From Ichthyophthirius multifiliis (lineage: Eukaryota > Ciliophora > Oligohymenophorea > Hymenostomatida): a stretch of DNA of 31,745 nucleotides. The position numbers and the translations under genes were made by a program. A model generated the notes under the pieces. That model was not told the DNA's origin. It saw only the letters and a program-made list of their open reading frames with translations, and ran no database searches. Below, one piece after another: positions 11,275 through 23,192 of this stretch. How positions within the stretch are numbered: the first letter of the stretch is position 1; each line of letters starts with the position of its first letter. The DNA lies in NCBI RefSeq assembly GCF_000220395.1, contig NW_004086896.1, positions 1-31,745 on the forward strand. The letters are read 5' to 3'.

Positions 11275-13700
11275 TCATTAAGCAATTATTTTTCTCTTTC
11301 TTTAAATAACCTTATATTTATATTTAAGATCATCAAAAATTTCAACTGAAACTTTAAACTCATCTAAATTTTAAGGGAAATTCATTAAATTTTTAGATAA
11401 AAAGACAATTCCTTCTCTATTTTTTCTTGGTTTTCTTCTGTAAATTCTAACTATCCAATTTTCACTAGTAAAAGCTTCTTCAAAGTAATCTAATTTAAAA
11501 TTTTTTAGACCCATTTCTTAATTTCTAACAGTATCCCACCCTTTAGGTTTACCTATTGCAGTAAGAATTTCATTAAATCTATATATATATATATAAATAT
11601 AAACTCTAAATAATAAATAATTACCTATAATAACTTAATCTATACATTAAGGAATTTTACATAGTAATAGAAGCTTATCCATCAATTTTATATTGTCCTC
11701 CTTTCCCATAAAAATCTTCTTCTTTGACATGAGGATATACTCCTCCAGCAATTCTGACCATCCAAAGGAACTTATTAATATCGTCTCCTGAAAAATAAGA
11801 AAATCCTCCAAAAATCATCAATATATAATCAACATCTAATTTATCACAAACTTCATAAGCATCAGATTCACTACTTGCAAGTGCCATAGCTACTGTTGCT
11901 ATATGTGTATTATTCCATGTATTATTATCTACAAGTACAGTCCTTTTTATATATATTTATATATATTTTCTTTAATTTTTTTTTACCTATTTGACATTCC
12001 TGTAATTTAATATCCATAGTCCCACCAAGAGAGTATTTTTTCATCAGGCTTAGTATTCATTCTTAGCCAATAATAAGCTTCTCTAAAATCGTCTATAATT
12101 CTTCTATTTCCATACTAGTCTCTATTTGAGAGAATAATAGAAGGAGAAGAATAAGCTTCAGCTCCTGTAAAATTAGCATGAAGTATATATATAATAACTA
12201 AATAGGCGATAAGAAGTAAACCAAAGAATGATATAATAGGATCAGCAAGTTTTTTCTAACTTTTAGTTCCCAAAACAGAATTCCTAATAGATTTAGTGAA
12301 CAATCTAACTGTCCAACTAACTCCTATACCTCCTACAATAGAAACTGCAGGTCCTAAAACTAGCAAAAGTCTAACCATAACTGAGGCAAAATAAACACTC
12401 AAAACTAGATATATAGCGACAAAAATTTTACCATAATTTGGTTTTTTGAAACAATAATAAAGTCCTACAGGAGCAAAAATAGTCAAAAAATGCAAATCGA
12501 AAAAAAAGGAAGACCATGTAGTAGCTTAATGCTCACTTACTGAAGCTATTATTGGAATATATTTTTTGGCATAAGTAGGGTCTAATAATGTCATACTTCT
12601 TCCACTCCATTTTGTTTTGCCTGTAATTAGCATGAAAATGAAAGTAACAAGAAGTATTATAGATATTCCTATTAAAAAGAATTTTTTTAAAAGCTAAAAG
12701 TCTTTCTAACTAACATATTCTTTTACAAAATTGATAAAAGCATGTATTTATAAAAATATAAATACTCCATGACTTGCCATATGTTCAGAAGAATAAATCG
12801 CTTGGAAACTTACAAAAGGGATTTACATTGCTAGTAAGGTTCCAAGAATATAAAATACATTATAGGCCACATAAATTTTATTTGAATAACGATCTGTGAT
12901 TAATAAAAATATGACAAAAACTGGAATTATGTTTGTAATAAAAGCATAGCCTCCCCATGATGCTACCATAAAGAAATAACTTAAAGAACACATTAAGGAC
13001 CAAAATATACTACCTGTATTTGCGGATTTTAACCATAAGTAAAAAGTTAAAATTAAAGCAAAAATCGATACGCCTTCATTATCATATGAACCTGCAACAC
13101 TTCTAGACATATAAGTAGGCACTATGGAAATAAACAAAGCACTAAATAAGCCAGCATCAGATTTTCCTGTTACTTATTTGGTCAACAAATAACTTGCTAT
13201 ACTTGTAAACGCAGCAAATATTGGAGCTAAAAATACACATACATTTCTTATATCAACCTATTTATTTTAGTTTATATTTTTTAATTGTTATTTTTTGTTT
13301 TTACTGGCATATATAATTTATGTAAACTCCAATATATAGAACTTGCGGTAACCATTAGACCAGGATATAATGTACCTCCAACAGAACGACCTAATGGATA
13401 CCAAGATTCGGAATCAAACCAATTCCAAAGCCCGTATATTCCATCTTAGTTAGTTACAAGAAATTATGTGGTTCGGTAATTAAACCAGGGGTCAAATTCA
13501 TGGATTATGCTTTCGTAACGAATCACGGAATATACTCTTACTAATACTGATATTATGGATATTAAAAGAAGAATTGTCATTCGAAGGGCGGGGGCCCACA
13601 TTACTAGAATTTGGTGAATTTTTAATCCTAAAGTAAAAGGATTTTAATTTTCGTCGTTTTGTTTTTTTTTTTGTTTGGGAGATGGAAGTTGTTGTTGCAT
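11275..13700 (-). CDS. STT3: Dolichyl-diphosphooligosaccharide-protein glycosyltransferase, catalytic STT3 subunit
   Basis: Transfers the lipid-linked glycan to Asn in N-X-S/T sequons in the ER lumen. Exons (minus) are 13700-13305, 13257-11987, 11942-11625 and 11578-11275. Introns are 47, 44 and 46 nt. The joined frame gives 762 residues, the usual STT3 size. Visible signatures: the first-loop acidic motif FDPWFNYR (Asp70), [18 protein letters not shown] after the first splice, the SVSEHQATTW loop, and the catalytic-site hallmark WWDYG at 543-547. [11 protein letters not shown] follows, then the [11 protein letters not shown] region and the C-terminal [12 protein letters not shown]. Many hydrophobic spans lie between, as expected for the multi-pass fold. 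The start at 13700 ([10 protein letters not shown]) gives a short cytosolic Lys/Gln-rich tail before the first span. The gene is divergent from eIF1. Nothing looks broken. Confidence 0.97.
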
Positions 13701-14201
13701 TGGTTTTATCCTTTTTCTCTTTTTTTTTTATTTTAAAGAAAAGAATTTTTGCTTTATTTTTTGTTCAAGTGTATAAATTAATTTACATAAAAAAGATATT
13801 TTAATTTTTTTTTTTTATATAATTTATTTATTTTCTTTGCTTTTTTTAAAATATTATTTTTAATATTTTATTTATTTTCTTTATATAGATTTTTTATATT
13901 AATCTTCTAAAAACTTTTTATTAATATACTTTTTTTTTATAAATTAGAAAATATTTACTATAAAATTAAAAATTCATATAATCAACAATTATTAAATAAA
14001 ATTTCTAAGTTTAAAAAAAACTAAATATATTAATTATATTATTTTTTGGATATACAAAAATATTATTTCAACTTTTTCTTTTTAAAAAAAAAAAACTAAA
14101 AGCAAATATTATAAAACTAAAAATATATACAAATAAAATAAAATTAAATAATATTTAATTAAAAAAAATATTAAAAAAAATAGTAAAAAGTAAAATTAAA
14201 A
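13701..14201. promoter_or_regulatory. Divergent spacer between STT3 and eIF1 starts
   Basis: 501 bp of A/T runs between two head-to-head start codons, so it should contain both promoters. It has a T-rich half next to STT3 and an A-rich half next to eIF1. No specific binding motif was recognised. Confidence 0.5.
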
Positions 14202-14675
14202 ATGGACGATAAAGACGATTAATTCGGTGATGATTTTAACGAATTAGATGATTTTTCAATAATTCGTAAATATAAAAAAATGCACAGAAAAAATATATTA
14301 AAATATAAAAAAAATTAGACATTAGAGTATAATAAAGAAGAGGAAGAAAATGTTTTACAAGTATTGAAGGAATACCCCCGATTTTCGATTATAATAAAAT
14401 TATTAAATACTGGAAAAAAGTAAATATTTTAATTTAAATAATATTATTTTGGAAATAAATTATAATTATAATTTATAAATATATATATAAATGTAAACTT
14501 TTAATTTAATTTAATTTTTTAAAATTTAAAGTGGCTTAATTGTAATGGTACCCTTGTAGAAGAAGATGGATAAAAAACTATTAGGTTAAATGGTGATCAT
14601 AGAGAAAATATATCCAAATTTTTAGCAAACGAAGGTATTACAACAGAAGAAAATATAAGAATACATGGTGTTTGA
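14202..14675 (+). CDS. SUI1: Translation initiation factor eIF1 (SUI1 family)
   Basis: eIF1 binds the 40S subunit near the P site and enforces start-codon choice. Exons are 14202-14265, 14319-14419 and 14532-14675, with introns of 53 and 112 nt. Joined, they give 102 residues. After an acidic N-terminus (MDDKDDQFGDDFNELDDFS) comes IIHIRVQQRRGRK, the classic SUI1 opening. Then follow FTSIEGIPPIFDYNKIIKYW, KKWLNCNGTLVEEDGQKTIR, LNGDHRENISKFLANEGI and the closing ENIRIHGV, ending in TGA. The first splice falls inside the His codon of HIRV and is needed to bring the two halves into phase. Without it the frame looks interrupted. It is a little shorter than human or yeast eIF1, mainly at the N-terminus. 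The whole conserved core is present. Confidence 0.96.
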
Positions 14676-14904
14676 AATTTTATTAAAACAAAATAAATAA
14701 AATTAATAATATTAAATATTAGGAGAAAAATAATAAATTATTATATACATAGAACAAAATATTATAAAAAGAAAACTAATTTTAAAAAATAATTAAAATT
14801 TTTTTATTTTCATAAATATTTTTTTTAATAAATTAAACATAATATAATCATATTTGTTTTTAATATTAAAAAAAAAAACAACAACAAAATAAAAATATTT
14901 AAAA

Positions 14905-16612
14905 TCATTATTTTTATTCTTAAAGGGTATAATATTATGAAATAGCACTATTAACTTATAGATTTAATTAATTTTAGAACTCTTATTTAAGATTTCTTCT
15001 ATAAAAAAATAATCCAACCATAAAAATTACCAAAGCAAAACAAGAAATGACAAAATAAATGATCAAATCGTTATATTTACTTCGAGATTATACATATTCC
15101 CAATGTTCACTACCGTCAAGATTCTCATTTTAACCTTAGTTCAATATTTTTGCACATTCTTCAATTTCTAGAGGTTTATGTAATGCATAACAAATAAATT
15201 CTTAGACACTTTGAAGTTATTTAAGATCACCCTTATTATATATATAATATAGATTTTTTTTTTAAAAAAAAAAATACTCTAAAAGGTTCTCCGTTTACAA
15301 ATAATTAAGGATAAAATCTAATTCCTTGCACATTAAAAAGTTCATATTCTTCTCTAAGTAATTTATTATCATCAATAAGGATATTAGGATATTTCTTATA
15401 CCAACTATCATGAACACATTGCTCTACTTATTATTAAAGTTTATTTATTTTATTTTATACAATTCCTTAAGAATATAGAATCGCTTGATCATGACATGCT
15501 CCATGAGCTGCTACATTTGGGGAAATACTATTATAGCATGTAAAGTAATATAAGGAATATTAAAAATAGGATTAAGGGATAGATTTAGCAACACATAATT
15601 CATCTAAAGCTTATAAAACTGAATCCTTTCCTTGCAAAGGGCCATTACCATCAGGATCTAAATGGCAGTATCTGCCAAAAGAAAGACATTAAGATGTAAT
15701 ATTTTAAGGTATAGTAGTCGCATCGTATGCTTATTAGCAAGTTTTATCACAATATTAATAAAAGACGAAATGAGGAGAAAATTTGGCTTGAGAGGTTTAA
15801 ACAATTTTTTCGAAAAATCTTTTATTTTTTAATATCCATTATGTGCTTTTTTTATCTGAAGGTAACATCCAATATTATATATCGGCAATTCCTTAATCTT
15901 GTGGCTTTTTTATTAAAAAAAATATATATAAACTTTGATTTTTAATAAAAAAAAAAATACTTTGTTAAATTATACAGAAACCCATACTTGAGTATAATCT
16001 TAAACATATTTTTTGAGTTTATCACCGTCTTCTTTTTCTATTATTAATACTGGAATATTCAACTCATGGCCTGATAGATCATCATTTATTACATTTGGGT
16101 GTGGATGGGGTCTATTTTCCTTTTAAATTAGATGTTATCGGGATATAATTAGCATTTTCGCATGTGAATTTTCGGATAAAATTGATTTTTTTAAGAAATT
16201 ACAACTTCCTGCTTCAGCTAGTAATATAGGTCTTTAATATTCTTGGTAATATTTTTCGTTATATAGGCGAACGTGACTACATGCTGTGATGTTTGCTTCA
16301 ATCATACTAATGTTTCTTTCATATTTTAACTTTTCATCTATTTAATCTGTTTCTTGCCAATCTGGAAGGTCTAAAGCTAATTCTAATTTTCCGTTTACTT
16401 TATGACCAAAAGGTTGATGACCGAAATTTGCTAATCGGACTTTTATATCTATTTTTTTTATTATTTTTATTGTTTAATAATTTGTTTTTTAAAGAAATAC
16501 ATAAAGGTTAGTTTTCTAATACTGGCGATGTAACTATTAAATAAGTATCATTTGCTTAAATTTTATTTTAGGCAATAAATAATAGAATAAATGTGCTTAT
16601 AAAGATGTTAGG
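14905..16612 (-). CDS. Vacuolar sorting receptor (VSR/BP80-like), 5' end unresolved
   Basis: Type I membrane cargo receptor of the plant VSR type, carrying soluble proteins from Golgi/TGN to the vacuole or lysosome. Visible exons (minus): 16612-16501, 16448-15961, 15904-15278 and 15231-14905. Introns are 52, 56 and 46 nt, and about 517 residues are seen. A hydrophobic signal-like segment (NIFISTFILLFIAQ) is followed by a protease-associated domain (ANFGHQPFGHKVNGKLELAL ... LLAEAGSCNF ... LNIPVLIIEKEDGDKL). Next comes the VSR central region with YCDKTCQQAYD, FGRYCHLDPDGNGPLQGKD, HGACHDQAI and FYPQLFVNGEPFRGDL. Near the C-terminus is one transmembrane helix (LIIYFVISCFALVIFMVGLFF) and a short Gln-rich cytosolic tail ending at TGA at 14905-14907. 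No EGF repeats were seen, unlike in plant VSRs. No in-phase ATG was found upstream; the frame runs into an (AT)n tract, so a tiny first exon or local sequence error is likely. Confidence 0.85.
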
Positions 16613-17072
16613 CTGGTTTTTCAATTATATATATATATATATATGATATTTTTTTTAATAATTTTTTTTCCTATTATTTTTTTAGATATTTTTATTTTTG
16701 TATATTTCTTTAATTTTTATTTTCTCAAAGCAAAGATTTTTATAATTTTAATCTTATTTATTTCTTTTTATAGTTTTTATAATGTAAAAGAATTTTTTTT
16801 AAGCAAATGTATGGTATATGTATTTTATAAGTCTTACATATTATATTTTATTTAAAAAAATATATTGATAAATATTTAATATAAGAAATAAATACAATAA
16901 ATAAAATATAAATATCAAAATAAATTTATTTAAACGCTAAAAAAGCAAAAAACAAAGTTACTATTTATGAATTAAATAAATATTTATTTTTATTATTTTT
17001 TAATATTATAACGAATATTAAAAATAATATGAAATAAATATAATAATGAATGCTTTAAATATATATTTTTGT
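16613..17072. other. AT-rich spacer with (AT)10 tract
   Basis: Lies upstream of the sorting-receptor gene and downstream of the COX6B-like gene, both on the minus strand. It includes a perfect (AT)10 run at 16625-16644 directly before the visible receptor exon. The missing receptor start codon or a short first exon should lie here, but no ATG plus donor combination in the right phase was found. Confidence 0.55.
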
Positions 17073-17444
17073 TCAATAAAAGAATTTAAATCTTTCTGGT
17101 TATTATGTTTATAATGCTTATTGATTTTTTCTTCTATTGTAAGAATCTAATTATTATTAACTATATAATCTGTTATCTTATCTCATTTATCTTCTATGAT
17201 CCATTTAACTTCTTCTAATTCCTGCATCACAATTTTATTACCATGGTTAATATGTATCGTTGCATTTGTAATGATTTTCTTTTTTTAAATTAAATTTTAA
17301 ATAATTATAATTTTTGTTACCATGTACATCATCAAATTTATCCATACAAGTAAAATGTCTTTCTGAAAAATCCCAACATTATTTATAATCAAAGTGTTAA
17401 GAGTTCATTTTTACATTTAATTAAGATGAATAGGAATATTCCAT
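17073..17444 (-). CDS. COX6B/COA6-like twin-cysteine (CX9C-CX10C) protein
   Basis: CX9C-CX10C proteins of the COX6B/COA6 group live in the mitochondrial intermembrane space, as a cytochrome c oxidase subunit or assembly factor, and are oxidised by Mia40. Exons are 17444-17321 and 17278-17073, with a 42-nt intron, giving 109 residues. The core is CWDFSERHFTCMDKF (Cys23, Cys33: CX9C), then CNDTYQPWQQNC (Cys47, Cys58: CX10C). The exact cysteine spacing and the CW...C.D pattern match the family. The C-terminal 45 residues are Gln/Arg-rich and would form a charged helix. There is no cleavable presequence, as is usual for Mia40 substrates. Its role could be as a structural subunit (COX6B) or an assembly factor (COA6); the short spacing between the pairs slightly favours COA6. 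Confidence 0.8.
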
Positions 17445-19177
17445 TTTTATTTTTTATTTCTTGTTATTTATTTATTATAATATTTATGAAATAAAAGTAT
17501 TTCTTTATATTTATATATTTTATTTATTTTCTTCTTTTTTTATTTTTTTTAATATTATAACTTTAAAAATGAACATAAAATAATTTTTGAATTTTTATTT
17601 CTAATATACAAAGTTTTATTTGATTATTTATTCTATTATTAATAATAAAGGTATATATAATTTATTTGTTTATTTATATTTAAATTAATTGATAGTAAAG
17701 AAAATTAATAAAAATATTAAAAAAGTTAAGATTTTGTAAGTTTAAATAAAGATTAATCAATAAAAAAGAATATAAATTTAATATATTATTATGCTTAAAA
17801 AAATATTAATAAGTATATATTTTTCAAAATATCTTGCTTAATTTATAAAATATAAAAAACTAATTTTTCTGAATATTTATATTTTAATTAAAAAAATAAT
17901 TTATAAAATGAAATAATTGAAAAATAAAAATATTTTCAATTCAAATAATTAATTAGTAATATATTATTCTCAATAATTCTTATTAAATAAATATAAATAA
18001 TTATACAAGTTATAATTAAGTGTTATTTCTTCAGATCATATAAAAAGCCAAAAATATAGATTTGAGAGTATTATTAATAAAAAAAGTATATTATTTTAAT
18101 GAAAATACTCGCTATAAATAAAAAACCCTAAAATAAATTAATAGAAATTTTAAAAAATGAAAAATTGTTAAAGAAAGAAAATATTCTGAAATTACATAAG
18201 CAGTAAACAGGACGAAACAGGAAACAAATATAATTTAAATATTTAAAATATAATTATGTTTGATTGCTTTATATAAATTTCTACAGTATTTCTTATTACT
18301 CGATTTTATTAATTTAAAATATAGTTTATATATTTTTTTTAGAGGATAAAGAAATATATATTTTATTTTTTTAAATTTATTTGTATTCGATTTCTTGAAG
18401 TTAATTAAATTATTTTTATAATTAGTCTAATTTTTTTTGAATGAATTTATTTATAGACAAACATATAGAAATACTTTTGATTTATTATTATAAAATTAAA
18501 GAAAAATAAATTAATTTTTTTTTTAAAGAAATAAGTTTTCTAATGCACAAATTAAAGATATCATTAATCTTTTTTATATGATTTAAAAAAATCAAAATGA
18601 ATAAATTATTTTGGAAAAACATCTTTGTAAAAAAAAATCTATTGAATATTTTTGGAATGAGTAATATTCATTTATATTTTTTCTTGAAGAAATTAATCGA
18701 AATTCTGTTTAAGATAAAGAGTTTTTGATATTAATAAAAATTTTCTATTTGAAAAGGAGGTTTATCTCCTTATTAGTCGCTTCTTCTTTTAAATATAATT
18801 TCTATAATTTTTTTTATTTAAAATATTAAATTTTATTAATAATGTTTTTGATAAAATAAAAAATTAAATAATTTAGTTTAAATTTAATAAAATAAAAAAA
18901 TTATAATTAAGGGAATATAAAAATATATTTTTAATTTTAAAATAAAATAAATATTTATTTAAATATTCATTTTTAAAATAATTATAAGTACATGATAAAT
19001 ATTGTTTTTGCAAATTATACTAACTAAAGAATAAAAAATAAAAATATAATATAATGCTATAAATAAAAAAGATAATTTATTATTTAATAAAAATTTTCTA
19101 TTTTTATATAATATATAATAAATTATTTATATTATTAAAATAAACTAATTCATAAATAAATATCCAAATAAAAAAAT
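17445..19177. other. AT-rich spacer, 1.7 kb, with a possible exon
   Basis: Sits between the divergent COX6B-like gene (minus) and the DUF2804 gene (plus). It is mostly A/T runs and short imperfect repeats. The possible coding segment at 18552-18800 is listed separately. A separate short open frame at 18101-18268 (MKILAINKKPQNK...) has no recognisable pattern and was not called. Confidence 0.5.
18552..18800 (+). CDS. Possible exon of an unrecognised protein
   Basis: With TAA/TAG as Gln this frame is open and reads like protein over about 80 residues, for example QNEQIILEKHLCKKKSIEYF, SFIFFLEEINRNSVQDKEF and LKRRFISLLVASSF. Residue use is balanced (Glu, Asp, Cys, Arg, Trp), unlike the Asn/Lys/Ile noise around it. 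No start codon in this phase was found. An upstream frame beginning MNLFIDKHIEILL at about 18441 could join through a 23-nt GT...AG segment, and another (MFDCFIQ) begins at 18256. I cannot build a confident model or name a family. It could be a decayed gene fragment. Confidence 0.25.
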
Positions 19178-20346
19178 ATGTTAAAATTATTTTCATTCCT
19201 AGCGATAATAATTTCTATATCTATATATAATTACAATCAAATCCCAATTTCTACTTAAATAAACTTTAAAGCGACACACACAGAACTAACATAAGAAGGA
19301 AAACTATTGAATTCTACTGGTTAATTAATAGAAACAGGATTTGCTCGTAAACATTTAAAATCTTAAATGAAGAAGATATATATCCTCATGTTTTAGGAAA
19401 TAAAAGGTTAAACTTTTTAAGATATAAAAAATGGGATTATTTCAATATTGTGAATGATGATTTCTAATTGATTATATGTATTGCAGATTTAGGATATGTA
19501 GGAAACACTTATCTAATATATTATGATAATTAGACTGGAGAATTGCATTAGGTTGTTAATAATATATATAATTATTTCAAAAAACCTTAATTACCTTCTA
19601 CTTCCAATTCTTTCGAAGGTTCTTATTTTTATAAAAGTGAAAATTTGGGAATTTCTGTAGAATATCAACATATTGGAAGTTAAAATGTGGCTAATATTTA
19701 AATAAGTTCGGCAAATCTGAATGCAAAATTAAGTCTATTTAAAGACGATAAACACGAAGAAGTTGTAATGGTAAGTCCTTTAAATGCTTAAGGTTCGATG
19801 TTTTATTATAATACGAAATCTTATTGCTTAAATGTTAAGGGAGAAGTAAATTTTAAGAATAAAATTTTTAATTTGGAATAGTTAAACAGTCTTGGAGGAA
19901 GAGATATTGGGAGAGGAGTTTGGAATTATTACTCTTTTTGGTTTTGGGCACATTTCTAAGGATTTACAAATGTGAATGGGAAAAAAGTTAGTATAGGAAT
20001 TAATTTAGGAAATGGGTTTGAACATGAAAGTACTAATACTTATGAAGATTCAGTTATTTTAGGTGGTAGATTACATAAACTACATATTGTGAATAGAAAA
20101 TTAAATGAAGATAATTTAAACGAGGATTTAGAATTATATACAACTTAAAAATAAGGAGCTGGAAGCTTTTATGCGAAATTTAAAATAAAAAATTCGAATT
20201 TAAAAGATGAAAACTACTTTGTTATTTAGTCGCATTTTAAGTAATATTTTGGAACTATTAGTGGATGGTTTATTGATGAAAATGGAAATAAAATTAGTTT
20301 TGAAAATATTTAAGGATTAAGTGAATATCATAAAGCTAAATGGTGA
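19178..20346 (+). CDS. DUF2804 family protein with N-terminal hydrophobic segment (one phase change)
   Basis: DUF2804 proteins are of unknown function, with a beta-rich fold resembling lipocalin/tocopherol-cyclase-like barrels. The frame begins MLKLFSFLAIIISISIYNYN, a likely signal peptide or anchor, so the protein may enter the secretory path. Family features follow: EGKLLNSTGQLIETGFARKH, YKKWDYFNIVNDDF, the hallmark GRGVWNYYSFWFWAHF, then VSIGINLGNGFEHE, LGGRLHKLHIVNR and a C-terminal FGTISGWFIDENG, ending in TGA at 20344-20346. Length is about 389 residues. The first 60 residues and the rest are in different phases, with the switch in the A-run at 19357-19360. One added A gives KHLKILNEEDIYPHV, which fits the family. 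A 26-nt GT...AG intron (19347-19372) would also restore phase but deletes conserved residues. A base slip is the better reading. Confidence 0.85.
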
Positions 20347-20709
20347 TTTTTTATAAATATATATTTTTTTTTGTAGATTTTTTCAGTATTATTATTATTT
20401 TTAAATATTTTATTTAGTTTATTAATATTTTTAAAATTATGTTTTTATAAATAAAATAATATATACACTTCAAAAAATATTATATTTTTTTTTTTTGTAA
20501 AAAAAAAAATTATTTGATTTCATATTTTTAACTTTTTTAACTAGTTTAAATTTTCTTTTTATGATTTAATTAAATATTAAATTTTAAAAGTCTATATTTT
20601 ATATTAAAATATAGAAATTATAAAATATTCTAATATTTAAAATAAAATAAGTCTAATAAAAAAAATACAAATAAATTTAATTAGATATTTTTTAAAAATA
20701 AAAAATCAA
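20347..20709. other. AT-rich spacer between convergent genes
   Basis: 363 bp between the 3' ends of the DUF2804 gene (plus) and the V-ATPase a gene (minus). It holds A/T homopolymer runs, presumably the two 3' UTRs and polyadenylation regions. Nothing else was recognised. Confidence 0.6.
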
Positions 20710-23192
20710 TCATTCACCATACTAAACGCCTTGTATCTATTCCAATTCAAATAAAAAGGAAAAGGGCTTAAATAAAATTCCATCAGCTTTGTAAAATTTA
20801 CTTTAAAACTCCACCCAATGTAATCTCAAAGTATGCAAAAAGCACTCCATAACATCCATACACATTAACACCCCAAATGTAACTCCCGAAAATACTAAAA
20901 AACCAACTACAATTCCTGCAGCATTAGCATTTTAAATAGCTCCTTCAAGTGTTTTTTGGAAAAAAACATGCGCCAATTAAGAATGTGCTAACGAAAGAGC
21001 CCATAATCTCAAATAAGAAGCTGTATGTGATATACTTCCGAGCACAAATTCAATACTTTCAATGACTTAATGCACAAGAATTTCCTAGAAATCGTCATCA
21101 TGATTACTATTGTGAATTTCTTAGTTGTTTGTTTCTTTTTTTTTAAGCTCCTCTTATACATCAGATATTAAGTTTTCCTCATCATTTTATTTCAAAGGCT
21201 AATATTCATGATTTTCATGCTCACTTTTTTTATTCTTCAGATAAACAAAAAAAGGCTTTGGTAAAAGCATCAAAGGAACACATAGGAAAGCCATAGAAAC
21301 TAAAAAACCTTAAAAATATTCCTACCCTTCTTTATTTATGCCAAAATGAATCAAAAGATTTTCATTTTCGCTTATTTTTCCACCTTTTAAACCTAAATTA
21401 AGCATCATATTAAGCAAAGAAGGAGGATTCTATTCTTTAAAATTGGTTGTCCATTTAAGAATTATCAAAAGTACCATATATCCGAAAGTGGAAAGCATAA
21501 AAAATAGCTAAGGTAAAAATTCAAAGAAAAAGTCAATAAGGTTAAAAGATAAACAATTATTAATTCCTTTAAGGAAAATACCTAAAATCATTTAAGAAAC
21601 TCCCAAAACAATTGAAAGTTTCATTTTGAATGAATTGTAAAATTGCAAATTATTTTGCGAAACTAACCATACTGGGTCTAATCCAAATTTATATATACAG
21701 TTTTCGTCTTCTCTTTAATTTGTTTCTTCATTTTAATAACATGATCCTAATAAATTTAAAGGTAAACTCATGAAATCATTGTATATAAATCCACAAAAAA
21801 TTGCAAAAAATCCCATTAAAGTAACCAAATATCTACATCTGTAAAGCATTTCACGTTCATTATTTTTGTTTGTTTTGTAAATTAAATATAATCCAAAATT
21901 TGCTAAAAGCATACCATGCCCAATATCCCCGAACATCACTCCAAAGAGAAAAGGGAAACTTACTATTGCGTATAGTCCAGGATTTATTTCCTAATATTTT
22001 GGAATCCCGTATGTGTTAACGATTTCTTGGAAGGCATAAACAAATTAATTATTCATAATTTTTGTTGGAGGTGTCAAATTGTCCACATTTTCAATTATAT
22101 GCATTTATGCAGGTGATTGATTTTACTCTTGGTATTTATTTAAATGTGCAAAAATAAATTCTTCTTGTTTTTTTGGAAGCCAAACCAATCCTTTTAAAAT
22201 TGAATGCGTACTTTTAGTTAGATTAAGGTGATGGTAAATGTTTTTTTCTCTCAATATAGTGTAATAGTAATAATCGAGGAGTGAAATTTCGTCCGTTTTA
22301 GTTAATAAAAGGTCAAATTATTGCTCTAATTCATTATTTGTTAAACTTAATATTTCTTTGCTTTTCTAGTATTAGATTTCATTTTATTCTAAATCTTGCT
22401 ATTAATGTATATCTGTGTATATATGAGCATCGAAAACTTAGCATATTTTTTTAAGTTTTTCATTTAAAACTCGAGATTAGGAAGTATTAAAAATCAATTA
22501 AAAAAATGACTTTTTTAATTCTTACTGAGGGTTATGAGGATTCAAAATATGCATATTAGGATAATCAATATCCTTCATAATTACCAAGCAATTTCCTTTA
22601 GATTAACGAAAAACAAGTTTATAAAAACGGGGTCTATCTACAGTATTTATTGTTCCTGTTATTTTTCCAATACAAACATTTTCTTCAGAATTATTTAAAT
22701 TTTGAATATTTTCTAAACAAGCTCTTTATTCGATTAAAATATTCATTTACTTTACTATTTCTTATATTGCATTTAAGTTGTTTTCGATATTTTTTAACTA
22801 TTTATATTATTTTAAATTTTTTGTTTTTGTTTTTTTACATTTTAATTTAATTTTAATTCGATATCATCTATTTATCTTTCTTTAGCAAATTGTACTTATT
22901 TTTATTTCTTTGCGTGTATTTCTAAATAATCTTGGATATTACTAGATGCTAGATTTGAGTTTATACCTTGTTATTTCATGTATGTGTGTATTTATTTTAT
23001 TTTGCTTAGTAATTCATCCTATCTTTTAATATTATTAAAAAATGGTCGGTTGAAATATGGGGTTTAAGAATCTGCATCTATAAAATGAAGAATATTTAAA
23101 TCTCCTAATTAATTTAATAAATTATATGCATTTTCTCTAGGTATTAAAAATTAATATAAGTTCATCTCCTCCGAACGGAAAAAACTCGACAT
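20710..23192 (-). CDS. V-type H+-ATPase subunit a (116 kDa, Vph1/Stv1 family)
   Basis: Membrane V0 subunit providing the two proton half-channels next to the c-ring. Exons are 23192-22839 and 22797-20710, with one 41-nt intron, giving 813 residues, normal for the family. The cytosolic N-terminal half starts [18 protein letters not shown] and has long helices. The membrane half includes [20 protein letters not shown] and [18 protein letters not shown]. Near the end comes [20 protein letters not shown], whose Arg at about residue 715 is the essential proton-path arginine. The C-terminus [17 protein letters not shown] ... PFSF is typical. Ciliates carry many isoforms of this subunit that target the pump to different organelles; which isoform this is cannot be told. 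It lies 453 bp upstream (in position) of the LMBR1-family gene on the same strand. No defects were seen. Confidence 0.97.

Noticed and set aside
14266-14318. Apparent frameshift between the acidic N-terminus and the core of eIF1
   Set aside because: A 53-nt GT...AG intron splits the His codon of HIRV and restores phase exactly, so the gene is intact.
15727-16855. Plus-strand ORFs at 15727-15945 and 16643-16855
   Set aside because: The first is antisense to the sorting-receptor exon. The second is Phe/Ile/Leu-only A/T noise in the spacer.
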